Shown piece by piece: positions 1 to 12,479 of a DNA stretch of 64,000 bases. The first letter of the stretch is position 1, and every line of letters begins with the position of its first letter. The notes under the pieces are model-generated. The model saw only the letters and a program-made list of their open reading frames with translations. It searched no databases and was not told where the DNA came from. Origin of the DNA: Isochrysis galbana (taxonomy: Eukaryota > Haptophyta > Isochrysidales > Isochrysidaceae); the NCBI GenBank assembly GCA_018136815.1, contig CM030935.1, forward strand, positions 3,918,299 through 3,982,298, written 5' to 3'. The position numbers and the translations under genes were made by a program.

Positions 1-176
1 TTTTCCCTCATTTTAACTTGTGGGGAGTTAGAATGGGAGCCGGGGGCCTGCGAGGGGGGAGATGTGGAAGGGTGCATAGGAGTATGTATTTGTGACAACA
101 GCACGCGCCACGGTGTACGGGCAGGTGCGCTGAGGGCTGTCGTGTTGGTGCCGGGCTAGTGAGAGTAGTGGTACTA
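1..176 (+). repeat. 3' module of retroposon subfamily A (partial copy)
   Basis: This stretch matches 37966-38188 and, more weakly, 30096-30222. All three share TGTGGGGAGTTA-like sequence (first two), a GTACGGGCAGGTGCG-like core and the terminal motif GTGGTACTAAYGCTCAGATA. It is the 3' end of a retroposon whose 5' part lies left of the window. No coding content is seen. Confidence 0.7.
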
Positions 177-2650
177 ATGCTCAGATAGATTTGTTTGTTG
201 TCTGGCGCTGGAGGAGCGGAGAGCCAGGGCGCGCAAGATGGCTCGCGACGGGCCGGACGGCGCCACAGAAGACTTCTAGGAACTCGCCTTTCTGGCGGTG
301 GCAGCGGAGCCGCTCATGCGGACGACGCGGTCTCGCATAGGGCCCGAGCGGCTCTCCATTGCAAGGCTGGAGCTGGAGGCTGCAGCAGCTGGCGGCGGCG
401 ACGGCGTGCTCACACGCGACGTCTACGCGTAGGGGTAGGCCAAAATATCCACGATTTTTCGCCCAAATATCCATGGGGGATATCTCCGATATATCTCAAA
501 GTTCAGCCCAAATATCTCAAGAAATATCCATAGATATCTCTCGCTTTCGCTTTCGCTTTCGCGTCTATTGCACCGCATCCCCGCGCGCATCGCCACTCAT
601 GCGCATGCCGCCGTGTCCACTAAACCTAACTAAAATCTAGGCCTTGGCCTTGGTTGCTCCTTCTCACACTATCCTTAATATTCCTAATCTAACACCAATA
701 CAATACATGTGGTGTGATGATGTGCATAGGTAACACAAACATTATTCGATTACAGACACTAACGGACGAAACGATCACTTCGACACACGGTCTCGCTGGT
801 TGCTATTAAATCGCAACATGATGGAGGCCTCAACCTGATCCGCCAAAGATTTAACACGATCAACACCAAAGACACACTGGAGCAATGAGAAGACACGCTC
901 ACAAGATACCTACTCCTGCATGTGGCGCATTCACCTGTACCTGGATGGGCGAGTCAAGGATCAAGGAGGAGCTGAACGACTACACTCGGCTCCAGATCGC
1001 CAACTACAACTGGTAGCAACACATCGACCGACACGGGTACCAGACACTCAAACAACAGATTACAGATTGGCTTCTTCCTCGACTTCGGCGTTGACGCGTG
1101 AGTGCCTCCTTCAGATCCATCAACACTCGCCACAATCTACTCGCCATACTCAGTATTATACTCTATCTATACTCAGTAGTCTATCCGGTCTATCTATCCT
1201 TTTCCATCAAACCTCTGCTCTATTATAAGCACTTACAAAATTGTAGAGCCTTACGGCAGTAGGTAAACGGTAAACGGATACGGACCCGGCCAAAATAGCT
1301 TTGGCGTCTTTGGGCTAGGCGCTCGAGCGCTCGACCGCACCTCGCAAGTCCGATCGGAGGCCTCAACCCTTATCCCTTATCAGTGATAAGCCCCGAATCT
1401 CATACTGAGGACTCTTCCAAAATTGGTCCACCCCCTAGCCCAGTCGGTTGGCTCGGGCCAAGTGCCAAGTCCGGCCGGCCATCCGCTCGCTCGCCCCCAT
1501 CGGTATCTTCACACTAGGAGTATGAATTCGAGATCCCAGTGTCGCAAGAATCTGGATCCGTACTGATACGCGACAACTCTTAAAAAGATATGTATCGGAG
1601 GGGGCCCGACACTCAGATACCGCGCGGGGGCTCTTGTGGCCCCCCGACCCATTATAACCTTATAACATCTCGGCATATATAGATATAGACTTAGTTGTGG
1701 AATCGGTTAGTGCTGGCTTGGGTTGGTCATAACATTTGAATACTAGTATAATGCAGATGATAGTAAGCACGTACCAATAGCCGAATCATTATGGTTAGAT
1801 CGATAAAACTAGAGCTAAATGGGTGGTGATCTTGACTTCATGGGGCCGCGGAATCGCAGCGTACGAGAGGTTCATACCTCCAAAGGTGGACACAAGGAAC
1901 CTCTCGCAGAGCATGATGCAGCTGAAATTGCGAACGATAGGCTGAGGCGCGTCTAGACGGTGCTTCTCGGCAATACCAAAGGCTATAGCACGCCCGCACC
2001 TGTGGACCACAAGGATGGGACGCGAACCGTCAGACCACAGATGCTTGAGTTTGGTACAAGCAAAGAGTGAGGTGAAGGCAGGAGTGAGCATGCCCACTTG
2101 CGTCATAGCGCATAGGTCGAACACAAAGCAATGGAAGGATCAGACAGTGGCCCATGCCTCACTGGCAATGTAGTCAGCCGGTGCGAGTGACATTTGACTC
2201 CGTTCACACGCACACGGTGCCGTCAGCCGCCGGGTCTAACTCCGGGGTACCCCGTCCTGTCATCACGTCCTGCCTCACCCACCACCCTACCGCACACTCA
2301 AAGTCTGTGCCTCTTAGGCGTGATGCGTGTCAGTCTTACATGGCTTATGCTAAGCTGTGGCTATGGGTAAGAGCGGGAGATGGAAAATGGGAGGGCGCTC
2401 GAACCGATAGCCGCTGCAGCGTGAAGGACTGCCTGTAGATGTTTGCTATGGAGATGACGGGAATCAGCGGAGCAGTGACTCGCGTCACGCGGCACCATGC
2501 CGCAGGAACGCAGCAGAGTGGCAATGGATCTGAGATGGTTGGTATGTTGAATGCGCAAGGCGCGGTTGGTCCGCAGGTTATCCCGATCGTCTTGCGAGTT
2601 GTCAAGGGCTTGTAGACCGGCCTTGCGTGTTTCCATGAGGTCACATCGGG
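177..2650. other. Gene-poor stretch without a recognised gene
   Basis: No open frame here resembles a known protein. Positions 440-540 hold an irregular iteration of AAATATC/GATATC words, and 541-563 hold a short CTTTCG microsatellite. A minus-strand frame of about 109 codons at 1795-2124 is unrecognised and has no supporting splice structure. The last few hundred bases are the downstream flank of the minus-strand TrhO-RRM gene. Confidence 0.5.
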
Positions 2651-2654
2651 GTAT

Positions 2655-5376
2655 TCACGCCACAGGTGGGCGCTCTCGTTGCTCGAAGCCTTCGGAAGGC
2701 CAGGATTCTCCGTCTTTGACAGGCGCAAAGTTGAGCCGAAGTTTACGCTTGCCAAGCTTGACACCTGCACTAGACTGCGAGGCTTTTACTGCCGCCTCTG
2801 CCGCCTCAATAGAACCCATTTGTACAAAGGCGGAGCCGTAAAAGAGCCCGGATTTCCTGTCGCGCACCCAGTCGACTGGGGCAGACGCGGGAACGAGAGG
2901 CGTGTTGGCGCCGTCGGCACCTCCCGCAGCCGCCGCAGCCGCAAGTGTCGCTCGAACCGATGTAGCGTCGGTTACATACGGCATGCCTCCGACGAAGAGC
3001 CTGCTCGCAGGGGCAGATAACGGGCGCTCCCGCTTTGCAGCCTTGGCCGGAGCTACTGTTTTAGCTTGGCCACCTATTAGTCTTTTTTTCTTCTCAGGAT
3101 GCACTACCATCTCTGGCAGTGATTGGGGTGCGATGTAGCCCTCCTGACAGAGCGGACAACGCAGTGCCGACGGGTTGGCCGCGGCCGCAGGTTGGCAAGC
3201 CTTGCAAACGATCACCGGCACGGCGCATTTCCCCGTCGGCGGCGGGAGTGATCCCGCGCACTTAAATTGCCCTCGATATTCTGCCCACGGCTGAGAGCAC
3301 AGACAGCACCACGACTCGATGTCGGCAGCCAATGCAGCTTGCGATTTGGCCTCAGGGACCTGGGATTCGTGAGGCGCAATGCATGGTGATAGCAGGCGGG
3401 CCATGCACGCCACAATCCACGCGTACGCGCCGGGTTGTGCTGTGCCGGGCTGCTTGTGACAGCTTCATGGGTTGTGCTGTGCCAGGCTGCTTGTGGCAGC
3501 TTCATGGGGATGCGCCTTCATAGCACTGAAGGGACGGAAGGTGTCCGTCTGGTGGGGGTGGAACGCAACTGCACCTGCTCGAATCGTCGATCGAAGAGAT
3601 AATTCTTGCCCTTCCAGAAACCGCCCTCGGGGAAGGTTCGCATGTAGCGCTCAATGCCACCACGGACCTGTGTGTGTAAAAGGCAGCATCGGGGTTCAAG
3701 CCGTGTGATACCTTAAGAGCATTAGATGACCGCTGCGAGGCGCTTCGCCTCCGCGTGTGATCGGGAAAACGAGCTTGACGAGGATATTCACAAAAAGCCA
3801 GCCAAAGGTACAATGACTCCATCGCCCAAAGGCTAAGAAGGTGCGACCGCACAAGATCGAAGTAGCGACGGGCAAGTATACTAATCACCATTGTGATGTC
3901 TTCGACCTTAAATGAGGGCTCTGCCTTCTGTATTTCGTCCAGAAGGGCGGTTGCGCGCTCGCATCGGATGCCGCCTGTGCAATACATCAGCACTTTTTTG
4001 CCCTTGATGGCGGCCTTCGTACTCTGCGCCAGGCACGAGGGGCAGAAAGCAGAGTGGGATAGCACGTTATGATGCGGCTCAGAGTGAGAACATGGGATAG
4101 TAGTCGCTCCCATCGGGTGATCAATTTTTCGGCGGCGGCGGCGGCGGGAAGGGGGGGGGGGGACTGACCTCATCATTGAGCCACTTGGGGAACTCGCGCG
4201 AGTTGCGCATCTTTGGGTCAATGAGCGTTGCACCACCCTTAGGCGGCTGGAAATGGCCGATCGCAGACTCATAGGCGTTGCGTACATCAATGACAACGGC
4301 ATCTGGCTGTCGCATCACGCCATGGAGAGGGAGCGGTCGGGAGAGCGCTTATGAGTGGCTATGCTATCGCGAGGAGGTAAGGGGTCCGTTAGGCAATGCT
4401 GATCTGTCTTCAGAGTTTGTCCCATCGCTAGAGTTGGCACATTAGTGATGGAAGACGCGCACCCGTTTCAGTAGCTCATGATACTCAGTCGCCTCGACGT
4501 GCTTGGCTGCCGAAGTTGCCAGCATCGGTGCGCGCTCGCCGGCAAGCCCATACGCCACCAGCTCCTCTGTCTTGCGGATCGTAAGCGCCTTGAACTTTTT
4601 CGAGTTGGGCAGCCCGTCAGTGAATTTGAAGTCGGTGTTGTTGAAGAGATCTGGCTTCCAGTCACGAAGTCCTTGGCAGAAGGCGCGGACCGACTCTGCT
4701 GAGCCGGAGAGCGTGCAGTTGATCCCCTCACGCGCGAGGCGGCCGCGCCCACACACGCCGAGCTGCGTGCCCAGCGCGAGCACATACTTGAGAGCTGCAG
4801 ATGCCTATCAGGTGATGGATGTGGGAGGGGGGGGTGAGAGGGCTGATGGAGAGGATCAGGAGGGATGTGTTGTGAGGACCGGGAGGGGCATCTGGCGACC
4901 GTGGCCATAATTAGTATAGTTGGCGTGGATCTACGAGGCAGAATCCACAACCCCCGCCCATCTCCTCCCTACTTCCTCTACTTGCCTCCCTCCCTCTTTT
5001 TCCCTCAGCTCACTGTGTCCCCATGCACTACCGTTGCCCTCCCCCTAGCCACTTTCTCGCTGCAACTGCGTCCAGCCTCTTGCTTTGCCACGCCCGCCCT
5101 GTCTCAAAGCTTCCTTTTACCATTCTCTATACCGCTTACCGTCCGCACTCCCCCCATCACCTCCCCCACCTTTCCCAACCCCATTCGTGACGCCCTGCCC
5201 CACCCGGCTTTCACCTCTCTATCAGTCCACATGGGCTCCACATACTGGTAGAAGAGGACGATGGTAATCGGCGGCATCCCCTGCGCGTCGAGCCGACGCG
5301 CCACTGGCGGCACGGGAGGCAGCGGCCGCTGGATCGTCGGGACGGCCTGCTCGGCCCGCACGAGCCCCGACGGCAT
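2655..5376 (-). CDS. TrhO/TSTD2-like rhodanese (tRNA uridine hydroxylase family) fused to an RRM
   Basis: Six exons read on the minus strand: about 5376-5215, about 4790-4463, 4306-4169, 4023-3889, 3667-3575 and 3359-2655. Junctions from the third exon on are in phase; the first intron boundary is uncertain. The order matches the UPF0176/TrhO family: an N-terminal FYQYVEP strand, GRGRLAREGINCTLSG, a rhodanese domain (DAVVIDVRNAYESAIGHF) with the active-site loop YCTGGIRCE, then GGIERYMRTFPEGGFWKGKN and a Cys-rich zinc-type region (CCLC, CKAC, CPLC). In bacteria this family makes 5-hydroxyuridine at tRNA position 34. The last exon adds an RRM with an RNP2-like LFVGGMPY and an RNP1-like GLFYGSAFVQM, so an RNA-binding module is fused behind the enzyme. 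The start at 5376 is the nearest plausible ATG; one at 5493 is also possible. The 3360-3574 intron carries a 37-bp tandem duplication. Confidence 0.85.
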
Positions 5377-5585
5377 CGTGACCACGCGCCCCGCCCTCTC
5401 TCGCTCCCCCCCTCCTTCCCCCCTGCTCCCCGGCCCCTCTTGGTGGTCCTCGGTTGGGAGCCCACTACCCCCCTGGCGGTATCTTCTGTCCATTTTGCTC
5501 TTGTCTCTCTTGTCACTCTTGTCTCGTGTGCTATTGCTATTGCTATTGTGCTATTCGAGGGATTTTGCAGAGCTGATGGTTGGAG

Positions 5586-5695
5586 AGCGTCAGAGTCTTA
5601 TTGTTGTGTTAGTATAATCTTAGTGCTGAGGGACCGTAGCCTTTCGACGGCAACGGAGCCCCAACCCCGCGATCGTGGGGGTGTGCATGGTTGGC
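5586..5695 (+). repeat. Interspersed repeat C, copy 1
   Basis: Shares a TTAGTGCTGAGGGAC core and CGACGGCAACGGAGCCCC with 14947-15065, on the same strand and with a similar flank starting GAGCGTCAGA. Its nature is unknown; it could be the end of another element family. Confidence 0.6.
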
Positions 5696-5976
5696 GCATG
5701 GCGCATGCGCATGGCTCGTCCCGTGTATGTGTATGTGTATGTGTATGTGGGCAGGAATCAAATGTCAAATTTAGCTTAGATATGAAGCAAGGAACCGATC
5801 CCCCCGCGGGCGCGACCGCAAATTCTTTACGGGTAGAGCGTGAGCGCGCGTGACAGAGGGGGAGAGGGGGAGAGAAGAGAGAAGGGGGCGAATCGCACCA
5901 TTTCCTGGCTGGCGAAGATTTTCGTGGTGGCAGGTGGCCCCCCTGGAGATTTTTATTATTGAGCATCGCGCCACTG

Positions 5977-6034
5977 TCAAAAAATGCAGCCCAGCCCTTA
6001 CTATTAGTTAAAAAGTCCCTGTTTGACCGCCCTA
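5977..6034. repeat. Foldback mini-element M, copy 1
   Basis: The right end CTGTTTGACCGCCCTA and the left TGTCAAAAAATGCAGCCC match copies at 25603-25678 and 36051-36111. Its left end is degenerate. See the 36051 copy for the intact form. Confidence 0.55.
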
Positions 6035-7316
6035 CCTGCTCTAACCTCTATCTATACTCTGCTGCACTCTGCTCTACCCCTACCCTCTATATCTACACTG
6101 AATAGATAACAACGACAATCTAATCCCCAGCCCCAGCGTCCAGCGTAACTAAAAAAATTGCCGACAAACTGGGTATCGCACACATAAAAAAACTTCTTTT
6201 AATAATCTCGCCGCGCGCGCGACCTTGCACAACATCTATGCAGCCACGCCCGCTCGCCCGCTCCCCTTATCCCCCCTCTACTTGCTACTGCTACCTACCT
6301 GCCTTGCGGCGCGTCCCTTCGTGCACTACCTAGGGGCTGGGTGTGTGGGGCTTCCAGCCGCAGGCGGCGTGAACCGATCCCCGGCGGCCGGCGGCATGTT
6401 TCCCTCCTTTCTCCTGCGCCATCGGGCTATCGGCTAATTGTGTAGTTATCGTTATCTCTCGGTAGTCGCGTTGTAGATTATAGATTATAGATCGAGAGCT
6501 ACGGCGTATCTGGGAGCAGAGGACGGGTGGGGGTATCGCACACATAGTCGACACACCCATTACCTCCCCTAAAACAAGCGATCAAGGATCAAGGATAACT
6601 CAAAATAAAATATAAAATAGTAAATAGTAGATAGTAGATAGTAGATAGTAGCCAGTACGTCGTACGTCCGACCCTTGACCCTTGGGGGAAGCCGTAGGGC
6701 ATAGGGCTGCCCCCGCCCCCCACACAGTCGTGTCACCCGACACGACCACCGTTTCGACAGATGCACCAAAATGTCCGCCCCTGCCAACTTCATGTGAACT
6801 CCGCTCACGGATAAATAAAATCCCAATATGTCTAAATCTCTGAATACTGAATACTGAATACACTTATCTAGGTCGTGTAATCATATGATCGGGTTAGTAT
6901 ACGACAATATGGACCGCACCAAGAATAGGACGCCACGATAGAAGAGAGCCGCCGAAATTCTGTCTCTCGTGGTTCCCCCGCGCGCCCTGGGGGAGAGGGG
7001 GGGGGGGGGGGGGGGGGCGAGGCGGGTGGCGGGCGGGGGCCGGCCCGGGGCGGGTGAGGGGCCGCGGGTGGAAGGGGGGAGGGGGGGAGGGGGAGGGGGC
7101 AAGTGAGAGAGGGCAGGCGAGGAGAAAAGAGCCGAGTGGCGGAGAGGGGGCAAGGGGGTTGGCTGCTCCCGCCCGTGGGGGGGGGGGGGGGACGGCGCCG
7201 CTCTGGCCACCCCTCTCACCTCTCGCTCGCCCGCGCGCTCGCGGGCGAGGGGCACAGCCCGCGCGGACTGAGCCGGACCTCTCGGCCCAGTCGGGTGGCA
7301 CGCCGCTCATCACGCC

Positions 7317-10300
7317 ATGCAGAACTACACCGACATCAAGAAGATAGGCCGCGGCAACTACGGGACTGTCTCACTTGCGAGAGATGTGAGATAGCCAGAG
7401 TAGGCCCACCCGAGGGAGGATGTCAGACGTAGCGAGAGAGCTGTTGCGCCATCTGGAGGCGCAGCAGCGCCGTGCAAGCTGGTGGGCGAGGCTGGGAGAG
7501 GAGCATGTGATCAGTCTGGCATGCTCTGAACGGGCGCTTGGCTATGGCAGCGCTCCCATTTCAGTGTCAGGTGGCGAGGGCGGCGCGTCTGAGGAGGCCG
7601 CATATTACATTCGTGCTTATGATACGGTGGCGCACCATTTTTCGTCCTCCGGCCTCGCGTGCTGTACAACGCCTGATTATGGTGCGCCTCGCCATGGCAG
7701 GTACGAAATGGGCGCGACTATTGCCTGAAGGAGATCTCACTGGAGGCATTCAGCGAAGGAGAACGGGAACAAGCTGAACAGGAGGTTCAAGTGCTACGGT
7801 CCTTGGATCACCCAGGTACGCGCTGCGCTTTGCGTGTTGCGCCGCAACTCCACTTCGATGTCTAGCTCAGCCAGCTGGCGGAGAGGTGCTCAATCCGACC
7901 GGCACACCTCCGTTTCACGAGTAGCGTCTCTTTTCATGGCTTGCTTCCATGAAGCTGCGGAGCGCTCAGGGCCTATGCCCCCCCCACCCCACCCCCACAC
8001 ACGCGCAATATGACGCGTCCATGTCCGGTGGACTTCGCAGGCATTGTGCGCTACCATGAGCACTTTGTATCGGGGGAGACGCTGTGTGTGGTGATGGCAT
8101 ATTGCGAGGGTGGGGACCTTAGTCGTGAGATCAAGCGGCGCGCCGCCGCCAAGCGCCCATTCTCGGAGGCACAGGTGCGAGAGTGGACGAAGATGCTCTG
8201 CTCTGATGGTCTATGCGCGCATGATGGGACGACTGCTCGTCTTGTCGTTCATGCCATCGCTTCCGGCTTGGCGCAGGTATTGGATTGGTTCGTCCAGATG
8301 GTGATGGCACTACGTTACGTGCACTCGAAGCGGATCTTGCATCGAGATCTGAAGACGCAAAACATTTTCATTGCTCATCACCAGGTGCGCAGCTATTTGA
8401 AGATGCTTTGCCTGCCGCCAGCCAACTGGACGGAGTAAGGAAATATTCGCTTACATTGTGCTCTATCATCCCAAACCACTAGGCTAAGGCGTTGATCAAA
8501 CTCGGCGACTTCGGCATTGCAAAGGTGATGGAGGGGTCAATGGCCGCAGCATCTACCGTAATCGGCACGCCCTACTACATGTCGCCAGAAGTAGGTCGCC
8601 ATTCGTGTACTCTTTGGCAGCGCCAGCCACACACAGCGCCTGCCGCTCCTTGTAACCCCCGCTCTCGTGTTGCCTTGAACTTGGTGGACCTCCGTGCTCA
8701 CCACCGCCACTCGCCCTTCCCACTCGTAGGTATGCCAGAACCAGCCCTACTCATACAAATCGGACGTGTGGGCGCTGGGCTGCATCCTCTACGAGATGTG
8801 TGCATTGCAACAGGTGAATGTCCTGGTTTGCAAAGCAGGGGCGACCTGTCACACGATGGGCTGGGCCACCTGTAGGCAAGGCACACGTCAGCCGCTCACC
8901 AAGCCAGTGCATTCACCTACGGAAAGCTAGGGTGCATACTCATCGCCGTGGTAGACATGGCCGTTGGGCTCAAGTCTCGCTATGGGCCTTTCCATGCGCC
9001 TCCTCGCCGCAAAACAGGCGTGGAACGGTTCCAACCTTCTGGGCTTGGTCTACAAGATAGTGCAGCAAAAGTACCCTCCGCTGCCAGAGACATACTCGCC
9101 AAAGCTGCGCGAGCTGGTGAATGCTTCCCCTTGCTCACGGCTTCCCATACCTGCGCCTGCGCCAGCATGGGACCCGCACACGGCTCAGTCGGGCTTCGGG
9201 TCCCGGTGTTGCCCTGTGCAGGTCGGTCTCATGCTTGCCAAGCTCCCAAACCAGCGGCCCTCTCTCGATGAGATTTTGGCGATGGGCTTCATACGTGAGT
9301 TCCTGCAGTCTCAGTTATCGCAAGTTTCGACTCCAAAATCTAATCCCACTCTGGCAGCACCGGCCGCACCCTCGCCTGCACACAAGCAGCTGAATATAAG
9401 CTCGCCTTCACCCGCACGTGGGGACAGTGGCGGGTTCAGAGCTCGCTCGGAGTCGCCGGCGCCAAGCCAGCATTCTCCGCCTGGCCGCTCCGTTCAGGAG
9501 GGGCGCCCTCCATCAGCGGGGCGGTCCACGCCGCCTGCTCGCTTGTCATCTGCGGCTCGTCTGAGGTCAGCCGTCTCTGGCGCCGCGAGCAATGACAGCG
9601 GGAGGGACTCGGGCTGGGATGGGTCGGGGGGCAGCATTGCTTCCGTCGCAAGTGCTGCATCAGGTGCTGCTCCGCATCGCGTGGGGATGTCCCGCGGAAG
9701 CTCGCGCGACGGCAACCGCGTTGAGGGCGACAAGGTGCGGCGTCCTTCTTCAGGATTGGATCGGCCTAAGCGCTCCTCCATCACTCCAGCCGCTTCCGGG
9801 GGCGCCGAGGACACTCGAGCGGTGGTGAAGCAAGGTGGGAGAGAGGCGCCGCCGACTCCAGCTGCGAGAAAGGATCGACCGCCGTCGGGCGAGCGCCCGC
9901 CCTCGCGCCCCATTGGAGGGGCCCCGTCGTCGGCGCTAGCAATGCCGCCGCCGCCACCACCTGCCCCAGGCTATGGTGGGCCATCAATGCCGTCGTCTCC
10001 AGTTGTCGGCCCGAATCCTGTCTACCCGTATGATGATTTCCGAATGTGTGCTGGTGCAGCTGCTTCACGGGACTTTGGCGGTCAGCAGGGCTTCGTACGG
10101 GATAGCGGATACGGCTGGTCGAGTGGCCAGCGGTGCTCAAGCCTTTCAGGAGGGGGTGCTGCTAGCAATGGGCCGGCAGATGCCGCTGGTGACCGGCACA
10201 GGGGAAGCGACACGGAGGTGCTCACCCCGACCGAGCGGATGCGCAGGAAGAAGATGGAGGAGGCCGATCGCCGATCAGTAGAGCTGAAGCAGGTGGGCAC

Positions 10301-11676
10301 GCTAGTTCGCTTGGAAATGAGGCGTGGCTGAGGCAAAGAGCGTTGCTTGGTTTGCATCGAAGCACCATCCATTGGTAGTTCTTTCCTCGTCACCGCACTC
10401 CCGCTGCGTAAGCGCATGACACCGCACTGTCCGCCTCCCTATGCTCCTGTAGGCGCTCGTTTCGTGCTACGAAAACCGCCAGCTGGCCCATGGGATCCGT
10501 TCAATGCATTTGCGCTCCAACCTCGACGCCTCGTGCAACCTTCTGCCGGGTGTCTCCTCGGCCCCTGGTTCTGGAGTCTCCTCACCTTATGGCTGCGGCT
10601 CTCCTGCTGCAATGCATGTTCGCAATACCTCCAGCGCTTGCTCCTCACCCCACGTGAACTATTCAAATGGTGTCGGCGGGACACTTCGCGGCGGAGAGGG
10701 AGGGGCCCTTGGAGCTGTGTCGATCCCGCCATTGGGTGCATCGGGATCTCTTGGGACGCTTCGGCCGCCACCTCTCGGGGCGATGGGGTCCAGTACCACC
10801 TCGCCCCTCGCCTCGCCTGCACAAGGGAGTCCGCGAGGCTCAAGAGGCTTCTCCATCTCAACTCCTAACACTCCATCGCTGCTCGGCCCTCAGCCGCCGC
10901 TACCGAACCCTCCCAGTCTATTGCCACAACCGTCGCCTTCGTACCTGAGCGGTTCACGGGTAGGCTCAGCCTCGGATACGCGTACTCCATTTGCTCCTCC
11001 TCCAGCTGCCGCCCGTGCTAGTGGCGGAGCACAGCATTATTCGCAAGGGCACGCCGCGCGTGGCGGGGAAGGCTCGGCTCGTGGAGGGGATCACTCCCCC
11101 GACGATGGCTACTATGAGGACGACTTCGAGGATTACGATGGGACGACGCGGACCGAGCTGATATTGCGTACACAACGGGCGGCTGCACAGGCCAAGGAGA
11201 ATAATGAGAGGGATGCGGCAGAGAGGCAACGTCTATTGCAGCAGGTGAGTTCATTTTGTGGGGTGGACCACTGAGCTAGTGGGGGAAGAGGTCACTTTGC
11301 TTAGTCCTTGCCACTCGCCTTTTCTCAGGCGCACGACCGTTTCGGCGCCCCGCGTGGCTTGGAGAGAGCGGACAGCGCCGCTCCGACGCGCCCCAATCAT
11401 TCGAGCTCGAACTCAAACATTGATGACAATCCGGACGTGGGCAGACCACCGCCCACACCGCCAACCCGCCCGGCGAAGAAGCTGTTGCAGGATAAGTGCC
11501 GTGAGACTCTCGGGGATCTGTTCCCTCCTGTGTACGAATACCTCAAGAAGGCTCGTAGTGATAATGTGAATGAGAAGGAAGTGCGGCGCCAGCTGAGCAG
11601 CATTGTGGGTAGAGAAAGGCTCAATGACTGCTTCTGTGTTGACCAGCTTGTCTTCACGGAAGAGATGATGAACTGA
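7317..11676 (+). CDS. NEK-family serine/threonine protein kinase
   Basis: Ten exons give a continuous protein of about 975 residues: 7317-7385, 7701-7815, 8041-8174, 8277-8384, 8483-8590, 8730-8813, 9018-9116, 9222-10292, 10453-11244, 11329-11676. The kinase domain fills the first 260 residues or so: Gly loop [11 protein letters not shown] lysine in YCLKE (K33), [15 protein letters not shown], then GTPYYMSPE followed by [15 protein letters not shown], an arrangement typical of NIMA-related kinases. All catalytic residues are present, so it should be active. NEKs act in mitosis, centrosome and cilium control. A long Ser/Pro/Gly-rich, probably disordered tail follows. The last exon ends in a small conserved-looking block ([20 protein letters not shown]) like the C-terminal segment of some NEK1-type kinases. 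The fifth exon could instead start at 8489. The start ATG lies directly before the Gly loop. Confidence 0.9.
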
Positions 11677-12223
11677 GTCATGGACCCCTCTGAAAAGGTT
11701 GACTACCGTATTGGCATGCAAGATGCTTTGGTTTCGCTGACGGCGGATGGATCGGATGATTGCGCTAGGCGACTACCGGACCATTTCGAGACCGGGTGAT
11801 GCATTCCCATCTTCCCTCATTTCTTGGTTGAGTTTCTAATAGATGCGATGGCTGGGCCCGCCTCACGGCTGACTACGACGCCCGTACCCGTCGTACGTGC
11901 GGTCGAGGCTCAGCTTGAGTAATGCACGCGGGATGGTAATGGAACTACCATTGGCACATCCGCGGAGCTTTTGGAACTGCAAAATGGACCTGCTCACGTG
12001 ACCTGTGGTGGCGCCGCGTGGTCATAGATGGTTGTGTGGTGTTATCATGCTGTTCTGCCGACGTGATGTGTGCGGGATCAAGCATCGCGCTGAAATGCCA
12101 AAAATGCGGTTGAATGTCGGCAGCTGTGCCCTCTTCCCCTCCCCGTGTAAGAAAATAAAGGTGGCAATTCCAAAGAATCTCTAATGCTAATGACCGGTGA
12201 CTTCATTTCTCCTCGCTTGAAGA
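11677..12223. other. Region downstream of the kinase gene
   Basis: No gene is seen. It presumably holds the 3' UTR of the kinase and ordinary spacer; an AATAAA word occurs near 12150, too far from the stop codon to assign with confidence. Confidence 0.4.
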
Positions 12224-12476
12224 AAAAACATCTGAAGATCCAGGGCTGACGCCTACTGCTAGACTAGTATCTACTACCTTGCATCCGGCACACCGGCCTT
12301 ACTTCCCTTCGCTCCACCGCGCGTTTTCTTTCCCCCCTCTTTCCTTTGTCTTTGGTGCGCTAGTGCGCTGCTTATTAGAGCCCACAGACTCCAAGACGCA
12401 CATTATCATATTATCATACGATGCGCCTGGCCCATGGGGCCGAACATTGGCTGCTACACGAGGATAGCCGATAGCC
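12224..12476 (-). repeat. 3' module D of a minus-oriented retroposon, interrupted by copy R1
   Basis: Starts with AAAAAACATCTGAAGATCC and a pyrimidine-rich block ending CCTTTGTCTTTGGTGCGC, matching 13390-13590, 38213-38370 and 61793-61960. In the full-length copy at 38201-39102 this sequence is the 3' end read on the minus strand. Element R1 (12480-13333) is inserted at its right side. Confidence 0.6.
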
Positions 12477-12479
12477 AGA

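Larger units (their letters stand above)
5377..7316. other. Intergenic region with repeats and a poly-G tract
   Basis: No gene is recognised. Contents seen: an interspersed repeat at about 5586-5695 (second copy at 14947-15065), a GTGTAT microsatellite at about 5722-5750, a foldback mini-element at about 5977-6034, a TAGTAGA-type microsatellite at about 6620-6655, and GC-rich sequence from 6980 to 7260 with a run of about 20 G near 7000 and further G runs near 7180. The last part is probably the kinase gene's promoter and 5' UTR. Confidence 0.6.

Noticed and set aside
1795-2124. Minus-strand frame of about 109 codons as a gene
   Set aside because: No recognisable domain, no splice context and isolated within repeat-rich DNA.
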